A stretch of DNA of 64,000 nucleotides, taken from positions 186,001-250,000 of the forward strand of contig NZ_JAPRAQ010000003.1 of assembly GCF_029989365.1 (NCBI RefSeq). The letters are read 5' to 3'. Within the stretch, counting starts at the first letter, position 1; every line of letters begins with the position of its first letter. Positions 8,164-16,177 of the stretch are shown piece after piece. The notes beneath the pieces were generated by a model. That model saw only the letters and a program-made list of their open reading frames with translations, was not told where the DNA came from and made no database searches. The DNA comes from Bradyrhizobium sp. Arg816 (GTDB taxonomy: Bacteria > Pseudomonadota > Alphaproteobacteria > Rhizobiales > Xanthobacteraceae). The position numbers and the translations under genes were made by a program.

Positions 8164-8436
8164 TCAACGGCAGTACCGATGCGACACCCGGTGCGACCTT
8201 CCGCTGGACGAGCGGTACCAGCAGTTGCCGTTCCTCCAATAATATCGATGCCAATGCCGATGTCGCCGGTGGGCGCCCGCGATGGCTCCGGCCGTCGCCC
8301 CTATGGCAGCGCCGCGGCGACCACCAACAGCACCACCGATGACGGCACCTCGCAGCGCACTCTGAGAAAATAATTCGCTGGAAGGGACCATTCCTGCGAA
8401 CGAGAGCAGGATGACGAACAGTGCAAGCTTTCGCAT
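8164..8436 (-). CDS. Small secreted glycine-zipper protein with basic C-terminus
   Basis: A 90-residue protein: a signal peptide (KLALFVILLSFAGMVPSS), a Gly/Ala-rich segment with GxxxG spacing (RGAVIGGAVGGRRGAAIGAT) able to pack in a membrane or oligomerise, then a His/Arg/Tyr-rich tail (HRRHRHWHRYYWRNGNCWY). Similar small proteins are common in Bradyrhizobium and uncharacterised. The ATG at 8436 is chosen because GGAAG precedes it and the signal peptide then begins directly (MRKLALF). Confidence 0.65.
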   Translation of the reverse strand: MRKLALFVILLSFAGMVPSSELFSQSALRGAVIGGAVGGRRGAAIGATAGAIAGAHRRHRHWHRYYWRNGNCWYRSSSGRSHRVSHRYCR

Positions 8437-8499
8437 CGGGGGTCTTCCTTGATTGACCGCTTCTGCCATGCCGTGCCGCCGAATAGCTCCGAGCGGTGA

Positions 8500-8727
8500 T
8501 TAGCGCCGCCGCGGAGCGGCATAGCGCGGGTTGATGCCGCAATATGCGTTCGTGCCAGAAGCAGAAGCCAGGCATTGCGAGCGGGTGGCGAACTGACAAT
8601 TGCCCGGAAAGCCCCAATTGCGACCTCGCAGGCAGTATCGATCCGCCTCGACAGCTCGGACTGGCTCCAAAAAAGCAAGGAATACAGCGGCAGTGAGTAA
8701 CGTCAGCATCGGAGCGACACGATGCAT
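8500..8727 (-). CDS. DUF3551 domain-containing small secreted protein
   Basis: A 75-residue protein with a signal peptide (MLTLLTAAVFLAFLEPVRA) and a compact cysteine domain: YCLRGRNWGFPGNCQF, SQCLASAS and AYCGINP, giving the four-Cys pattern of DUF3551. This family is expanded in Bradyrhizobium and has no known function. CGGAG lies upstream of the ATG. Codon use is G+C-rich, like its neighbours. Confidence 0.85.
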   Translation of the reverse strand: MHRVAPMLTLLTAAVFLAFLEPVRAVEADRYCLRGRNWGFPGNCQFATRSQCLASASGTNAYCGINPRYAAPRRR

Positions 8728-8796
8728 ATCGATCTCCGTGGATGGATGGAGGTGAATATACTGGCGGAGCGAGGGGAATACCGCCAGTAAAAGCCC

Positions 8797-9042
8797 TTGC
8801 CAGACGCTGGGGCGTTTATTGATGCTACCTGGCGCGAAAAGCGCTCATGCTACTCAGGCTCGGAACCGCTTGTAGGTAAACGTAACAATTGCCATTGCGT
8901 GTCCTTGAATGCGGACCGCTGGCCGGATGACGTACGGCTTTCGGATATCGAGCCCCGTTTCGCCAGCCAGGATGCCGCGGAAGCATGGTTCGTAGAGAAC
9001 GATCCTGTGGGAGTGGCGTTCGAATACGAGGTTCTCGAATGA
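8797..9042 (+). CDS. Small hypothetical protein
   Basis: Up to 81 residues from a TTG codon at 8797; no ATG lies in the early frame and no strong Shine-Dalgarno is visible, so the start is uncertain. The C-terminal half looks like folded coding sequence (DRWPDDVRLSDIEPRF, AAEAWFVENDPVGVAFEYEVLE). The stop overlaps the ATG of the next mini-gene (ATGA), which supports translation here. The protein is soluble and acidic. I do not recognise the family. Confidence 0.5.
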   Translation: MPDAGAFIDATWREKRSCYSGSEPLVGKRNNCHCVSLNADRWPDDVRLSDIEPRFASQDAAEAWFVENDPVGVAFEYEVLE

Positions 9043-9125
9043 ACCGGATCGGCCGCGGGACTATCTACGCCATGTTAGTAGTCGTTGTGCTGCTGATCGT
9101 CTGGCAGATTCTCGCACCGCTTTGA
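9039..9125 (+). CDS. 28-residue single-helix membrane protein
   Basis: A short basic N-terminus (MNRIGRGTIYA) is followed by one strongly hydrophobic helix (MLVVVVLLIVWQILAPL) and a stop. The ATG overlaps the previous stop as ATGA, a layout typical of translational coupling. The positive-inside rule predicts the N-terminus in the cytoplasm. The function is unknown; it could be a small regulator of a membrane complex (speculation). Confidence 0.55.
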   Translation: MNRIGRGTIYAMLVVVVLLIVWQILAPL

Positions 9126-9267
9126 AGGAGTGAGACGTCGTCGCGCGAGGCCAATGAACCTTGCATACTTGTAACGAGGCGGACACCGAAGCGCCTTCTG
9201 GGTGGCCAAATGCTGGCGGAATGTGAGGGCTTATAAAAGCCGACCCTGGCCCACGGAATTTACTCCG

Positions 9268-9354
9268 ATGTTATTTCAAGCGGCGATTATTTGCCTGATC
9301 GTACTCAGCATTGGCGTTCTCGTCGCCCACGCGGTTGACGCTCTCAGAACGTAG
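9268..9354 (+). CDS. 28-residue hydrophobic mini-protein
   Basis: Encodes a 28-residue peptide starting MLFQAAIICLIVLSIGVLVAH and ending DALRT, one transmembrane helix nearly filling the protein. A hairpin follows directly after the TAG. The Shine-Dalgarno is weak. Codon choice is unremarkable, but the combination of a clean ATG, a complete helix with a charged end and a 3' hairpin argues for a real gene. The function is unknown. Confidence 0.45.
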   Translation: MLFQAAIICLIVLSIGVLVAHAVDALRT

Positions 9355-9357
9355 TGA

Positions 9358-9381
9358 GCCCGCCAGCGTGAACCGGCGGGC
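9358..9381 (+). terminator. GC-rich hairpin after the 28-residue gene
   Basis: GCCCGCC (9358-9364) and GGCGGGC (9375-9381) form a perfect seven-pair stem with a ten-base loop, four bases after the stop. There is no long T-run (CTCCACC follows), so it is at best a weak intrinsic terminator. Confidence 0.4.
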
Positions 9382-9418
9382 CTCCACCTCGGTCTTCTCA
9401 GTTCACGCCCAGAGTCTG

Positions 9419-9544
9419 GCGTTGAAGTAGACGCGGCTGGGGTTGAGGAGGTTCGTCCGCTCGGCAGCCTCCTCCGATCGGACTGGGTACAGTCGCCCGC
9501 GCATCGATAATCACGGCGTGATCGCCGATACACATCATCGCACC
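9419..9544. repeat. ~127-bp direct repeat, copy B
   Basis: A second copy of 7021-7147. It opens with the same GGCGTTGAAGTAG, here preceded by sequence that no longer encodes the cysteine domain, so it keeps only the 3' tail and downstream flank of the 6.5-7.0 kb gene. Confidence 0.85.
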
Positions 9545-9589
9545 GGCATGTCGCTTTCGCTCATGCGAGCTGCTCGCCTGCTTGCGTCG

Positions 9590-9667
9590 CTATCGCCCCG
9601 CCTTCGCCAAGCCGGCCAAACTCGCCGCCAGCTCATCGCTTCGGAACGGCTTCGTCAGCCGCGACAG
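9590..9667 (-). pseudogene. Out-of-frame end of the hybrid kinase receiver domain
   Basis: Read one frame away from the kinase, these codons give [20 protein letters not shown] followed by AKAGR and a stop. This is the normal end of a CheY-type receiver, including the conserved Lys-Pro pair (KPF). The annotated kinase instead leaves this frame after TPD and ends at CRG. One missing base near 9666 would explain it, as a true mutation or a sequencing error. Confidence 0.75.
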
Positions 9668-11709
9668 TCCGGCGTGATGCCTTCGTTGTTGGCGTAGCCC
9701 GACACGACGAGGATCTGGAGCTCGGGATATTGATTGCGCAGCGCGAGGCCGAGGTCTGTTCCGCTCATGCCGGGCATCAAATGGTCGGTGACGAGCAGGT
9801 TCGGCCGCAGGCCTTCCCTGACGCGCTGAAGTGCATCCTCCGCCGAGACGGCTTCAACGACGTTGTAGCCGAGCTCGCCCAGCATCTCGGCGGTGCTCAT
9901 GCGCACCAGCGGTTCGTCATCCACCAGCAGTGCGGTGCCGACGGGCTGTGGCCGCAGTTTTGATTGCGGGACGGCATCGATCGCGCCCGCGACGGCGTGG
10001 CTGACCGGCAGCCACAGCTCGACCGTCGTTCCCGCGCCCATGGCGCTCCTGATCGTCAGCGCGCCGCCGAGCTGTGACGCGAGGCCGTGGACCATCGAGA
10101 GGCCAAGACCGGTGCCTCGCCCGACGCCCTTGGTCGAGAAGAACGGTTCGACGGCGTGGGCCAGCGTGAACTCGTCCATGCCGATGCCGGTGTCGGCGAC
10201 GGAGATGCAGACATAGGTGCCCGGTGCCAACTCGGAATTGTGAGAGTCTCCGACCGTCCGGGCCTTCGCCGAGATGCGCAACTTGCCGCCGTCGGGCATG
10301 GCATCCCTGGCGTTCACGCTGAGGTTCAGGATCGCCATCTCGATCTGGTTGGGATCGGCCATGGCCGCAGGAAGGTCTTCCGGCGTGTCCACCGTCACCT
10401 GGATCTGCGGTCCGGTCGTGCTCGAGATCAGGTCGCCCATCTCGGCAACGAGGAGACCGATGCTGACGGGAATGGCCTGAAGCGGTTGCCGGCGCGCGAA
10501 AGCAAGCAGGCGTTGAACCAGCGTCTTGGCGCGCTCGGCCGCCTGTGCTGCGCCGGCAATGAGGCGATGCTCGCGCTCGCCGCCGATGCCCTTGCGCTGA
10601 AACAGGTCGAGCAGGCCGACGATCGGCGTGAGCAGATTGTTGAAGTCGTGCGCGACGCCGCCCGTGAGCTGGCCCATGGCCTCCATCTTCTGGGCCTGGC
10701 GGAGCGCCTCCTCGGCCTGCGCGAGCCGCGCCTGCTCCTCCAGGCGATCCGTCACGTCGACCCCGGTCAGGAACGCGCCGATCCGCGTGCCGTCAGGAGC
10801 GCGTAGCGCCTCGAACTTCATCTCGTAGACGCGGCGGTCGAACCGGGGATCGCCGAACTCATCGATGTTGGTGAAGGCTTCGCCGGCCAGCGCCCGGCTC
10901 CAGATCGCGGTTGCCGCAGCGAGATGCTCGGGCCGGTCGGCCAGGAATTCGTGCAGGGAAGCGCCGATCTGCGGCCGCTTGCCGTAGATGCGCTGATAGG
11001 CATCGGCGCAGGACGTGTTGATCGCCAGCCAGCGATAATCGAGATCGAGCGCCTGGATCTGTCCGTCGGTGGTTTCCACGATCGTCGCCAGCAAATGACG
11101 CTCGGCGGTTCGTTCGGCGACGCGCTGCTCGAGGGTCGTGGTCAGCTCCCTGTATCGCGCTTCGCTCGCCCGCAGCCGCGTCTCGCCCAGCACGCGCTCC
11201 GTCGTCTCGGACACGATGCAGAGCACTCCGCCGGCCGAGCCGTCATCGTCCCGCACGGCCGAGTAGGAGACATCCCAGTAGCTGGTTTCGCCGTAGCCGT
11301 GGCGCTCGACGTAGAACGGACGATCCTTGGCGGCGAACGTCTTTCTGGTTCGGCGCACGCCTGATAGCAGCGGTTCGAGATCGTCCCACAGCTCGCCCCA
11401 GTTTTCGATCGCGGGGCGACCGAGGGCGCGGGGGTGATTGACGCCGATGCCCGGGGCGTAGGCGTCATTGTAGAGCGCGACGAAGTCAGGCCCCCAGAAC
11501 AGGACGATCTGGGCTTGCGCGGCCAGCAGCATGCTGACCGTCGTTTTCAGCGCCTGAGACCAATCGCGGGGATGACCGAGCGGCGAATCCGACCAGTCGC
11601 GGGTGCTCATCATGGCGCCCAGCCCGCCGCCGTCAGCGAGGAAGTCCAGATCAGTTGACTGCCGAGCAGCTCTCTCAGACAGCACCGGATCCCCCGCTAC
11701 GCGTGACAT
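9655..11709 (-). CDS. Hybrid sensor histidine kinase (PAS-PAS-kinase-receiver), frameshifted at the C-terminus
   Basis: 684 residues, cytosolic. Two PAS-type sensor regions are visible (about 40-170, with [13 protein letters not shown], and about 200-330). A linker leads to the dimerisation/phosphoacceptor helix [16 protein letters not shown] (His354), then the ATP-binding domain ([35 protein letters not shown]). A CheY-like receiver follows ([10 protein letters not shown], phosphoacceptor Asp642 in [18 protein letters not shown]). The frame then shifts, losing the last ~25 residues with the receiver's conserved lysine; they are present out of frame at 9590-9667. The kinase core is complete. 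It is divergent from the beta-barrel gene at 11.85 kb; no cognate regulator is adjacent. The signal is unknown. Confidence 0.88.
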   Translation of the reverse strand: MSRVAGDPVLSERAARQSTDLDFLADGGGLGAMMSTRDWSDSPLGHPRDWSQALKTTVSMLLAAQAQIVLFWGPDFVALYNDAYAPGIGVNHPRALGRPAIENWGELWDDLEPLLSGVRRTRKTFAAKDRPFYVERHGYGETSYWDVSYSAVRDDDGSAGGVLCIVSETTERVLGETRLRASEARYRELTTTLEQRVAERTAERHLLATIVETTDGQIQALDLDYRWLAINTSCADAYQRIYGKRPQIGASLHEFLADRPEHLAAATAIWSRALAGEAFTNIDEFGDPRFDRRVYEMKFEALRAPDGTRIGAFLTGVDVTDRLEEQARLAQAEEALRQAQKMEAMGQLTGGVAHDFNNLLTPIVGLLDLFQRKGIGGEREHRLIAGAAQAAERAKTLVQRLLAFARRQPLQAIPVSIGLLVAEMGDLISSTTGPQIQVTVDTPEDLPAAMADPNQIEMAILNLSVNARDAMPDGGKLRISAKARTVGDSHNSELAPGTYVCISVADTGIGMDEFTLAHAVEPFFSTKGVGRGTGLGLSMVHGLASQLGGALTIRSAMGAGTTVELWLPVSHAVAGAIDAVPQSKLRPQPVGTALLVDDEPLVRMSTAEMLGELGYNVVEAVSAEDALQRVREGLRPNLLVTDHLMPGMSGTDLGLALRNQYPELQILVVSGYANNEGITPDCRG

Positions 11710-11850
11710 GGGCGTCCTTGCCCATTCGAGCCCGATTTCCAGGGCTCGTACTCAAGCTCACATAACACCCGGCGCACGCTCTGGTTCCGTTCCAGTCGAT
11801 TCCCGCAGCCCTTGTGCTATTGCTGTTCCCCGCAACGATGCGAGGTTCCC

Positions 11851-12513
11851 ATGCTCCCCATTCCCGCCGACATCTTCACCGAACAAGAGGACGTCTCGCC
11901 CGACGGCCTTGCCAATCTCGGTCCGCTCCGCCGGCTCGCAGGGAGCTGGCAGGCGGACAAGGGCATCGACATCAATCCGAAGGCGGAGGGGCCGGAGCGG
12001 CGGACCTTCATCGAGCACATCCGCATGGACCCGATCGATCCGCAGGCCAACGGGCCGCAGCTGTTTTACGGGCTGCGCTATCACATCCACATCAACACGC
12101 CCGAGGAAGACATCACCTTCCACGACCAGGTCGGCTACTGGCTGTGGGAGCCCGCGACCGGGCTGATCATGCAGACGCTCGCGATCCCGCGCGGACAGGT
12201 CCTGCTCGCCTCGGGCAAGGCCGGGCCGGATGACAGGAAGATATCGGTCACGGCGAAGCGCGGCGATACCGCTTACGGAATCTGCTCGACCGATTTCCTG
12301 GAACAGGCCTTCCGCACCGACTCCTATCGCTGCGACATCACCTTCAACGATGACGGAAGCTGGAGCTATCTGATCCAGACCGAGTTGTTCGTGCGCGGCG
12401 CGCCGTTCAATCATCACGACAGCAACACGCTCAAGCTCGTCGCGCCGCCCAAGCTCAATCCACTGGCGGTGATCGTGAAGGATCGCGCCGGGCGCGATGG
12501 ATCAGGCGCCTGA
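11851..12513 (+). CDS. FABP/nitrobindin-like heme-binding beta-barrel protein
   Basis: A 220-residue protein resembling the FABP-like/THAP4 heme-binding barrel family (formerly DUF1794). The N-terminal GPLRRLAGSWQADKG contains the G-x-W turn typical of these lipocalin-like barrels, followed by alternating strands (FYGLRYHIHINTPEEDITFH, DQVGYWLWEPATGLIMQTLA, TAYGICSTDFLE). A His pair in FNHHDSNTLKL near the C-terminus sits where nitrobindins hold the proximal heme ligand, but heme binding here is inferred. The ATG at 11851 is preferred to one 39 bases upstream. It is followed after 18 bases by the RibD-like reductase, so a three-gene operon is likely. Confidence 0.7.
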   Translation: MLPIPADIFTEQEDVSPDGLANLGPLRRLAGSWQADKGIDINPKAEGPERRTFIEHIRMDPIDPQANGPQLFYGLRYHIHINTPEEDITFHDQVGYWLWEPATGLIMQTLAIPRGQVLLASGKAGPDDRKISVTAKRGDTAYGICSTDFLEQAFRTDSYRCDITFNDDGSWSYLIQTELFVRGAPFNHHDSNTLKLVAPPKLNPLAVIVKDRAGRDGSGA

Positions 12514-12531
12514 AGCGGACCGGAGAATTGC

Positions 12532-13242
12532 ATGAAGCCCTACGTCATTTGCCTGATGCACTCCAGCCTGGACGGCCGCACGCATCCCAGCCGCTGGCGG
12601 CCGAAGGGGGCGAGCACAGACTGGTTCGAGAAGATCCATGACGAGCTCGGCGGCGACGCCTGGGTGATCGGCCGCGTCACCGGCTCGGAGTTCGCCAAGG
12701 GCAAGCCCTATCCCGAAACGGCGGGCGAGACATTTCCCCGCCAAAGCTGGTTCGCGCGGCGCGATGCGAAAACCTACGGCGTCGTGCTCGATGCGCAGGG
12801 CAAGATCGGCTGGGGCCGGTCCGACATCGGCGGTGACCCGATCGTGGTGGTGCTGACCGAGGGCGTGCCGGATTCGCATCTGGCGGGGCTCCGCGGCGAG
12901 GGTGTGTCCTACATCTTCGCCGGCAAGTCCGAGATCGACCTGGCGCTGACGCTGGACATCCTCAATCGGGAGCTCGGGGTGAAGCGCCTGCTGGTGGAGG
13001 GCGGCGGCGTTGCCAATGGCGCCTTCCTGCGCGCCGGCCTCATCGACGAATTCAACCTGATCCTCAGCCCCGCGATCGATGGCGCCAGGGGCGCACCCTT
13101 CGTGTTCGATTCGACGGACGCGGACAGCGACAAGCGCGCGCCGCTCGCCGCGATGACGCTGGAGAGCACGCGCGACCTCGGCGGTGGCGTTCTGCTGCTG
13201 CGCTATCTGATCAAGAACGACCCGCAAGCGATGCCCAGGTAA
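12532..13242 (+). CDS. Dihydrofolate reductase / RibD C-terminal-like reductase
   Basis: 236 residues of the RibD C-terminal / DHFR-like fold (MKPYVICLMHSSLDGRT, AWVIGRVTGSEF, GVSYIFAGKSEIDL, LLVEGGGVANGAFLRAGLIDEFNLILSPAIDG). The LLVEGGG turn and the LIDE helix are characteristic of NADPH-dependent pyrimidine reductases. The deaminase half of true RibD is absent and no riboflavin genes are adjacent, so it is more likely a stand-alone reductase of unknown substrate. The preceding beta-barrel gene is 18 bases away and the next flavoprotein gene starts nine bases after its stop. Confidence 0.83.
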   Translation: MKPYVICLMHSSLDGRTHPSRWRPKGASTDWFEKIHDELGGDAWVIGRVTGSEFAKGKPYPETAGETFPRQSWFARRDAKTYGVVLDAQGKIGWGRSDIGGDPIVVVLTEGVPDSHLAGLRGEGVSYIFAGKSEIDLALTLDILNRELGVKRLLVEGGGVANGAFLRAGLIDEFNLILSPAIDGARGAPFVFDSTDADSDKRAPLAAMTLESTRDLGGGVLLLRYLIKNDPQAMPR

Positions 13243-13251
13243 GGCATCGGC

Positions 13252-14520
13252 ATGGGACAATTGGAGCACATCGTCATCGTCGGTGCCGGCGCGGCCGGGC
13301 TGATGGCGGCGCGCGAGCTGGCACGTGCGGGCAGGACGGTCACGATCCTGGAGGCGCGCGAACGCTGCGGCGGACGCGTCCATCCACTGCCGGCGTCGGA
13401 GTTCGGCTACCCCGCCGATGGCGGCGCCGAATTCGTGCATGGCGAGGCGCCGGTCACGCGCAAGCTTGTGCGCGAGGCGGGACTGTCGCTGCAGGAGATC
13501 GAAGGCACCCAGTGGAGCTTTGACGGCACGAGGCTCTCGCGCGAACATCGTCACGATCCGCACGAGGCAGAGCTTCAAGCCGCGCTGGGGGCATTGACGG
13601 ATGATCTCACGGTTGCCGATTTCCTGCGCCGTCATTTCGCCGAGCCCGAGTATGTTCAGCTGCGCTATTCGATCGAGCGCATGGTCGAGGGCTATGACGC
13701 CGCCGACCCCGAGCGCGCCTCGACGCTGGCGCTGCGCGAGGAATGGATGGACGGCGGGCATCACACCCAGGCGCGCATCGTCGGCGGCTACGGCGCGCTG
13801 ATCGATTTTCTGGCGAGCGCGTGCCGCGGGCTTGGCGTGACGTTTCGCTTCGGCTGCGCGGTGTCAGCGATCGAGGAGACGGGCGGCGCGCTGGCCGTCC
13901 GCTGTGCCGGCGGCGACGTGCATGGCTGCGATCGCGCGGTCCTCACCGTGCCGCTGCCGTTGCTGCGCGAGATCGCGCTTCCGGAGCCCGCACGCGCGAA
14001 GGCTGCGGCAGCTGACGATATCGGCTTCGGCAGCGTGATAAAAATCCTGCTGCGGTTCGCGCGGCCGTGGTGGCGCGAGCGAAGCGAAGACCTTGCGGAC
14101 ATGACCTTCCTGCTGTCGGACCAGTCGATCCCGGTGTGGTGGACGCGGCATCCGGACCAGCATCCCGTGCTCACCGGCTGGTTCGGCGGGCCGCGAACGG
14201 CCGAGCTTGCGAAGCTCGATCGGCAAGGGCTGATCGATGCCGGGGTCGTTTCGCTTGCGGCGATCTTCGGCGTGTCGCGGGCCGACATCGCGCGCGATCT
14301 CGTGGCGGCTGCGGCGACCAACTGGCTGCACGATCCCTTCGCGCGCGGCGCCTATTCCTGGGCGACGCCGCGGACGCGCGAGGCCCAGGCGATCCTGGCG
14401 CGCGCCGACGGCCCGGTGCTGTTCTCAGGCGAAGCGCTCTATCGCGGCCGCGACATGGGGACGGTCGAGGCGGCGCTGGCGAGCGGGCTGGAGACGGCGG
14501 AGATGATTTTGCGGGGATGA
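13252..14520 (+). CDS. FAD-dependent amine-oxidase-like oxidoreductase
   Basis: 422 residues. The dinucleotide-binding motif is GAGAAGLMAARELARAG near the N-terminus, followed by LEARERCGGRVHP and DGGAEFVHG, the second FAD contact typical of the monoamine oxidase / polyamine oxidase / phytoene desaturase superfamily. The C-terminal flavin motif is also present (VLFSGEALYRGRDMGTVEAA). The substrate is unknown, but an amine oxidase is the best fit. No signal peptide is seen. It closes the three-gene run starting at 11851; a hairpin belonging to the convergent gene lies immediately downstream. Confidence 0.83.
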   Translation: MGQLEHIVIVGAGAAGLMAARELARAGRTVTILEARERCGGRVHPLPASEFGYPADGGAEFVHGEAPVTRKLVREAGLSLQEIEGTQWSFDGTRLSREHRHDPHEAELQAALGALTDDLTVADFLRRHFAEPEYVQLRYSIERMVEGYDAADPERASTLALREEWMDGGHHTQARIVGGYGALIDFLASACRGLGVTFRFGCAVSAIEETGGALAVRCAGGDVHGCDRAVLTVPLPLLREIALPEPARAKAAAADDIGFGSVIKILLRFARPWWRERSEDLADMTFLLSDQSIPVWWTRHPDQHPVLTGWFGGPRTAELAKLDRQGLIDAGVVSLAAIFGVSRADIARDLVAAAATNWLHDPFARGAYSWATPRTREAQAILARADGPVLFSGEALYRGRDMGTVEAALASGLETAEMILRG

Positions 14521-14544
14521 AAAAAGGCCCGCACAAGGCGGGCC
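14520..14544 (-). terminator. Intrinsic terminator of the His-rich protein gene
   Basis: On the minus strand, GGCCCGCC and GCGGGCC form a seven-pair GC stem around a five-base loop, followed by a run of six T. It sits directly after the stop of the convergent minus-strand gene, and the plus-strand gene ends at the same place. Confidence 0.75.
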
Positions 14545-14551
14545 TGATCTC

Positions 14552-14884
14552 TCACCAGCGGCCGCCGCCGAAGCTGAACGTCACGCCGGGACCTCCGCCA
14601 CCATAGTAGCCGTACGGTCCGCCGCCGTAATAGCCGTGGTGCCGCGGGTAATAGCCGTAGCTCCGGTCGTAGCTCCGGTAGTGCGGGCGATAGTAGCCGT
14701 GGTTGTGATGACGCCATTGGTGATGGCGATGGCCATGGTGGTGGTGCCTGTGCTGTGCGCTGATGTCGGTGGACTGGCCGGCTTGCGCGTTCTGCTTCGC
14801 GCTGGCCTTGCCCGCCGCGTTGGCCGTGGATCCGCCGGCGAGCGCCGCAGCACCCACGGCCATCGCGACAAAGAGATACTTCAT
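14552..14884 (-). CDS. Secreted His/Tyr/Gly-rich protein
   Basis: A 110-residue protein. A clean signal peptide (MKYLFVAMAVGAAALAGGSTANA) precedes a short Gln/Ser linker, a histidine cluster (QHRHHHHGHRHHQWRHHNHG), a Tyr/Arg repeat region (YYRPHYRSYDRSYGYYPRHH) and a Gly/Tyr-rich end. The histidine density suggests binding of divalent metal in the periplasm or at the surface (inference). Low complexity makes family assignment unsafe. It has its own terminator and is transcribed alone. Confidence 0.72.
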   Translation of the reverse strand: MKYLFVAMAVGAAALAGGSTANAAGKASAKQNAQAGQSTDISAQHRHHHHGHRHHQWRHHNHGYYRPHYRSYDRSYGYYPRHHGYYGGGPYGYYGGGGPGVTFSFGGGRW

Positions 14885-15005
14885 GTCATCACTCCAGTTG
14901 AGAAGTCGTGTGACAACAGATGGCTGTCCGGTGCGTTCCGGCCAGTCCGGGCGTCGAAACGACGCAGACGGAGTCCCGATCGACGTGTGAATGATGTGGC
15001 GCGAT

Positions 15006-15581
15006 CTATTGTCGCATCGCTTCGAGCGAAGCGATCACGTCGGCGGCGGCGACGATGCGCGCGAATTCGCCGTTGAGATTCGACAGCGTCATCGCATGAA
15101 TCTCTTCGGCCGAATGCTTGTCGCCATCCGGTCCGATCCGGTCGAAGGTCCAGGTCGCATCGCGCACGAGGCCCGCGTCGAAACCGAGATTGCCGGCCAT
15201 CCGCGTCGTCGTCTCGACGCAATGATTGGTGGTGGCGCCGCAGATCACCAGCGTCGTGATGTTGCCAGCGCGCAGGCGCGTCTCGAGATCGGTGCCGATG
15301 AAGGCGCTGTTGACGCGCTTGACGATTACCGCCTCGCCCGGCGCTTCGCGCGCCTCGTCCTTGACCGCGTAGCCGGAGTTTTGCGGCAGGAACGACGAGG
15401 TCGGCTTGGTGCCCTCGTGGCGGATGTGGAAGATCGGCGCGCCGCGCTTCCTGAATGCGGCGAGCAGATCGGCGATGCGCGCCACCGCATCCGGATTGTT
15501 GCGCCGCTTGCCCGCCGCCTCCCATTCGTCGAACGCGCGCTGGACGTCGACGACGATGAGGGCGGGGAGGGGACTGGTCAT
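15006..15581 (-). CDS. Isochorismatase-family cysteine hydrolase
   Basis: A 191-residue cytosolic hydrolase with the family's catalytic triad: Asp12 (ALIVVDVQRAF), Lys88 (VIVKRVNSAF) and Cys121 (ICGATTNHCVETT). The cis-peptide loop before the Cys is typical. Members hydrolyse isochorismate, nicotinamide, N-carbamoyl compounds, ureidoacrylate and others; sequence alone does not pick one, and no siderophore or pyrimidine-catabolism genes are adjacent. It is preceded on its strand by a palindromic repeat element and the DUF3088 gene. Confidence 0.87.
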   Translation of the reverse strand: MTSPLPALIVVDVQRAFDEWEAAGKRRNNPDAVARIADLLAAFRKRGAPIFHIRHEGTKPTSSFLPQNSGYAVKDEAREAPGEAVIVKRVNSAFIGTDLETRLRAGNITTLVICGATTNHCVETTTRMAGNLGFDAGLVRDATWTFDRIGPDGDKHSAEEIHAMTLSNLNGEFARIVAAADVIASLEAMRQ

Positions 15582-15677
15582 GGGATGCGGCTTTCAGGCT
15601 TGCTTGCGACCTGAACTATGCGAGGCGATCGAGATAGCGCACAATGCCAATCTTCCCTCGTTTCGCGACGAAGGTCC

Positions 15678-15763
15678 GTAGCCCGGATGGAGCGAAGCGT
15701 AATCCGGGAAGGTCTGGCACCGAATTCGGGGCCCCGGATTACGCTTCGCTCCATCCGGGCTAC
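15678..15763. repeat. REP-like palindromic element, copy 1
   Basis: Two 31-base arms (15678-15708 and 15733-15763), beginning GTAGCCCGGATGGAGCGAAG, are perfect reverse complements around a 24-base centre. The same arms recur at 26961-27031 and 34758-34844 with a few substitutions. Confidence 0.9.
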
Positions 15764-15774
15764 GAGATCTTCTT

Positions 15775-16122
15775 TCACGGATGCGGATCGGGAAACCCGT
15801 GGCGTTCGGAGAGCGCGGCGAGGATTGCGTCCTTGTCCGCGATGAAGGCGCGGCCCTGGTGGCTGCCGGTCTGGTGCGGCGACGTCGTCCCGTCGGCCAG
15901 CACGAGCAGCGGCAGCGACTGGTTCTCCTCGCCGACCAGCGCGATCACCGGCAGCCTTGGGCGCGGCCATGCGATGCGCTCGACGTCGAGCTGTTCGGCG
16001 ACCTGCGGAAACGAGGCGAGCACGCCCTCGATCAGCGCGCAATGCCAGCAATAGAAGCGCTGACCCGGAAAGGCGGGGTCCTCGAAACCAGGGCGCAGCA
16101 GAAACAGGCGGTCGCGCGTCAT
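15775..16122 (-). CDS. DUF3088 domain-containing protein
   Basis: A 115-residue protein of a family of unknown function. Its opening (RDRLFLLRPGFEDPAFPG) and the FYCWHCALIEG motif with a C-x2-C pair (Cys25, Cys28) are characteristic. The rest (LPVIALVGEENQSLPLLVLADG) looks thioredoxin-fold-like, so a redox or glutaredoxin-like role is possible but unproven. The ATG at 16122 (MTRDRLF) is chosen over an in-frame ATG four codons upstream, on family start. Confidence 0.78.
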   Translation of the reverse strand: MTRDRLFLLRPGFEDPAFPGQRFYCWHCALIEGVLASFPQVAEQLDVERIAWPRPRLPVIALVGEENQSLPLLVLADGTTSPHQTGSHQGRAFIADKDAILAALSERHGFPDPHP

Positions 16123-16177
16123 GAATCGCTCCAAAGCATGGCGCGATCATACATGCCGGCAGCAGCGGGCGATGCCG

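Noticed and set aside
6087..9600. tRNA-Phe as integration site of a genomic island
   Set aside because: No integrase and no duplicated tRNA 3' end was found; the repeats at 7.0 and 9.4 kb are unrelated to the tRNA.
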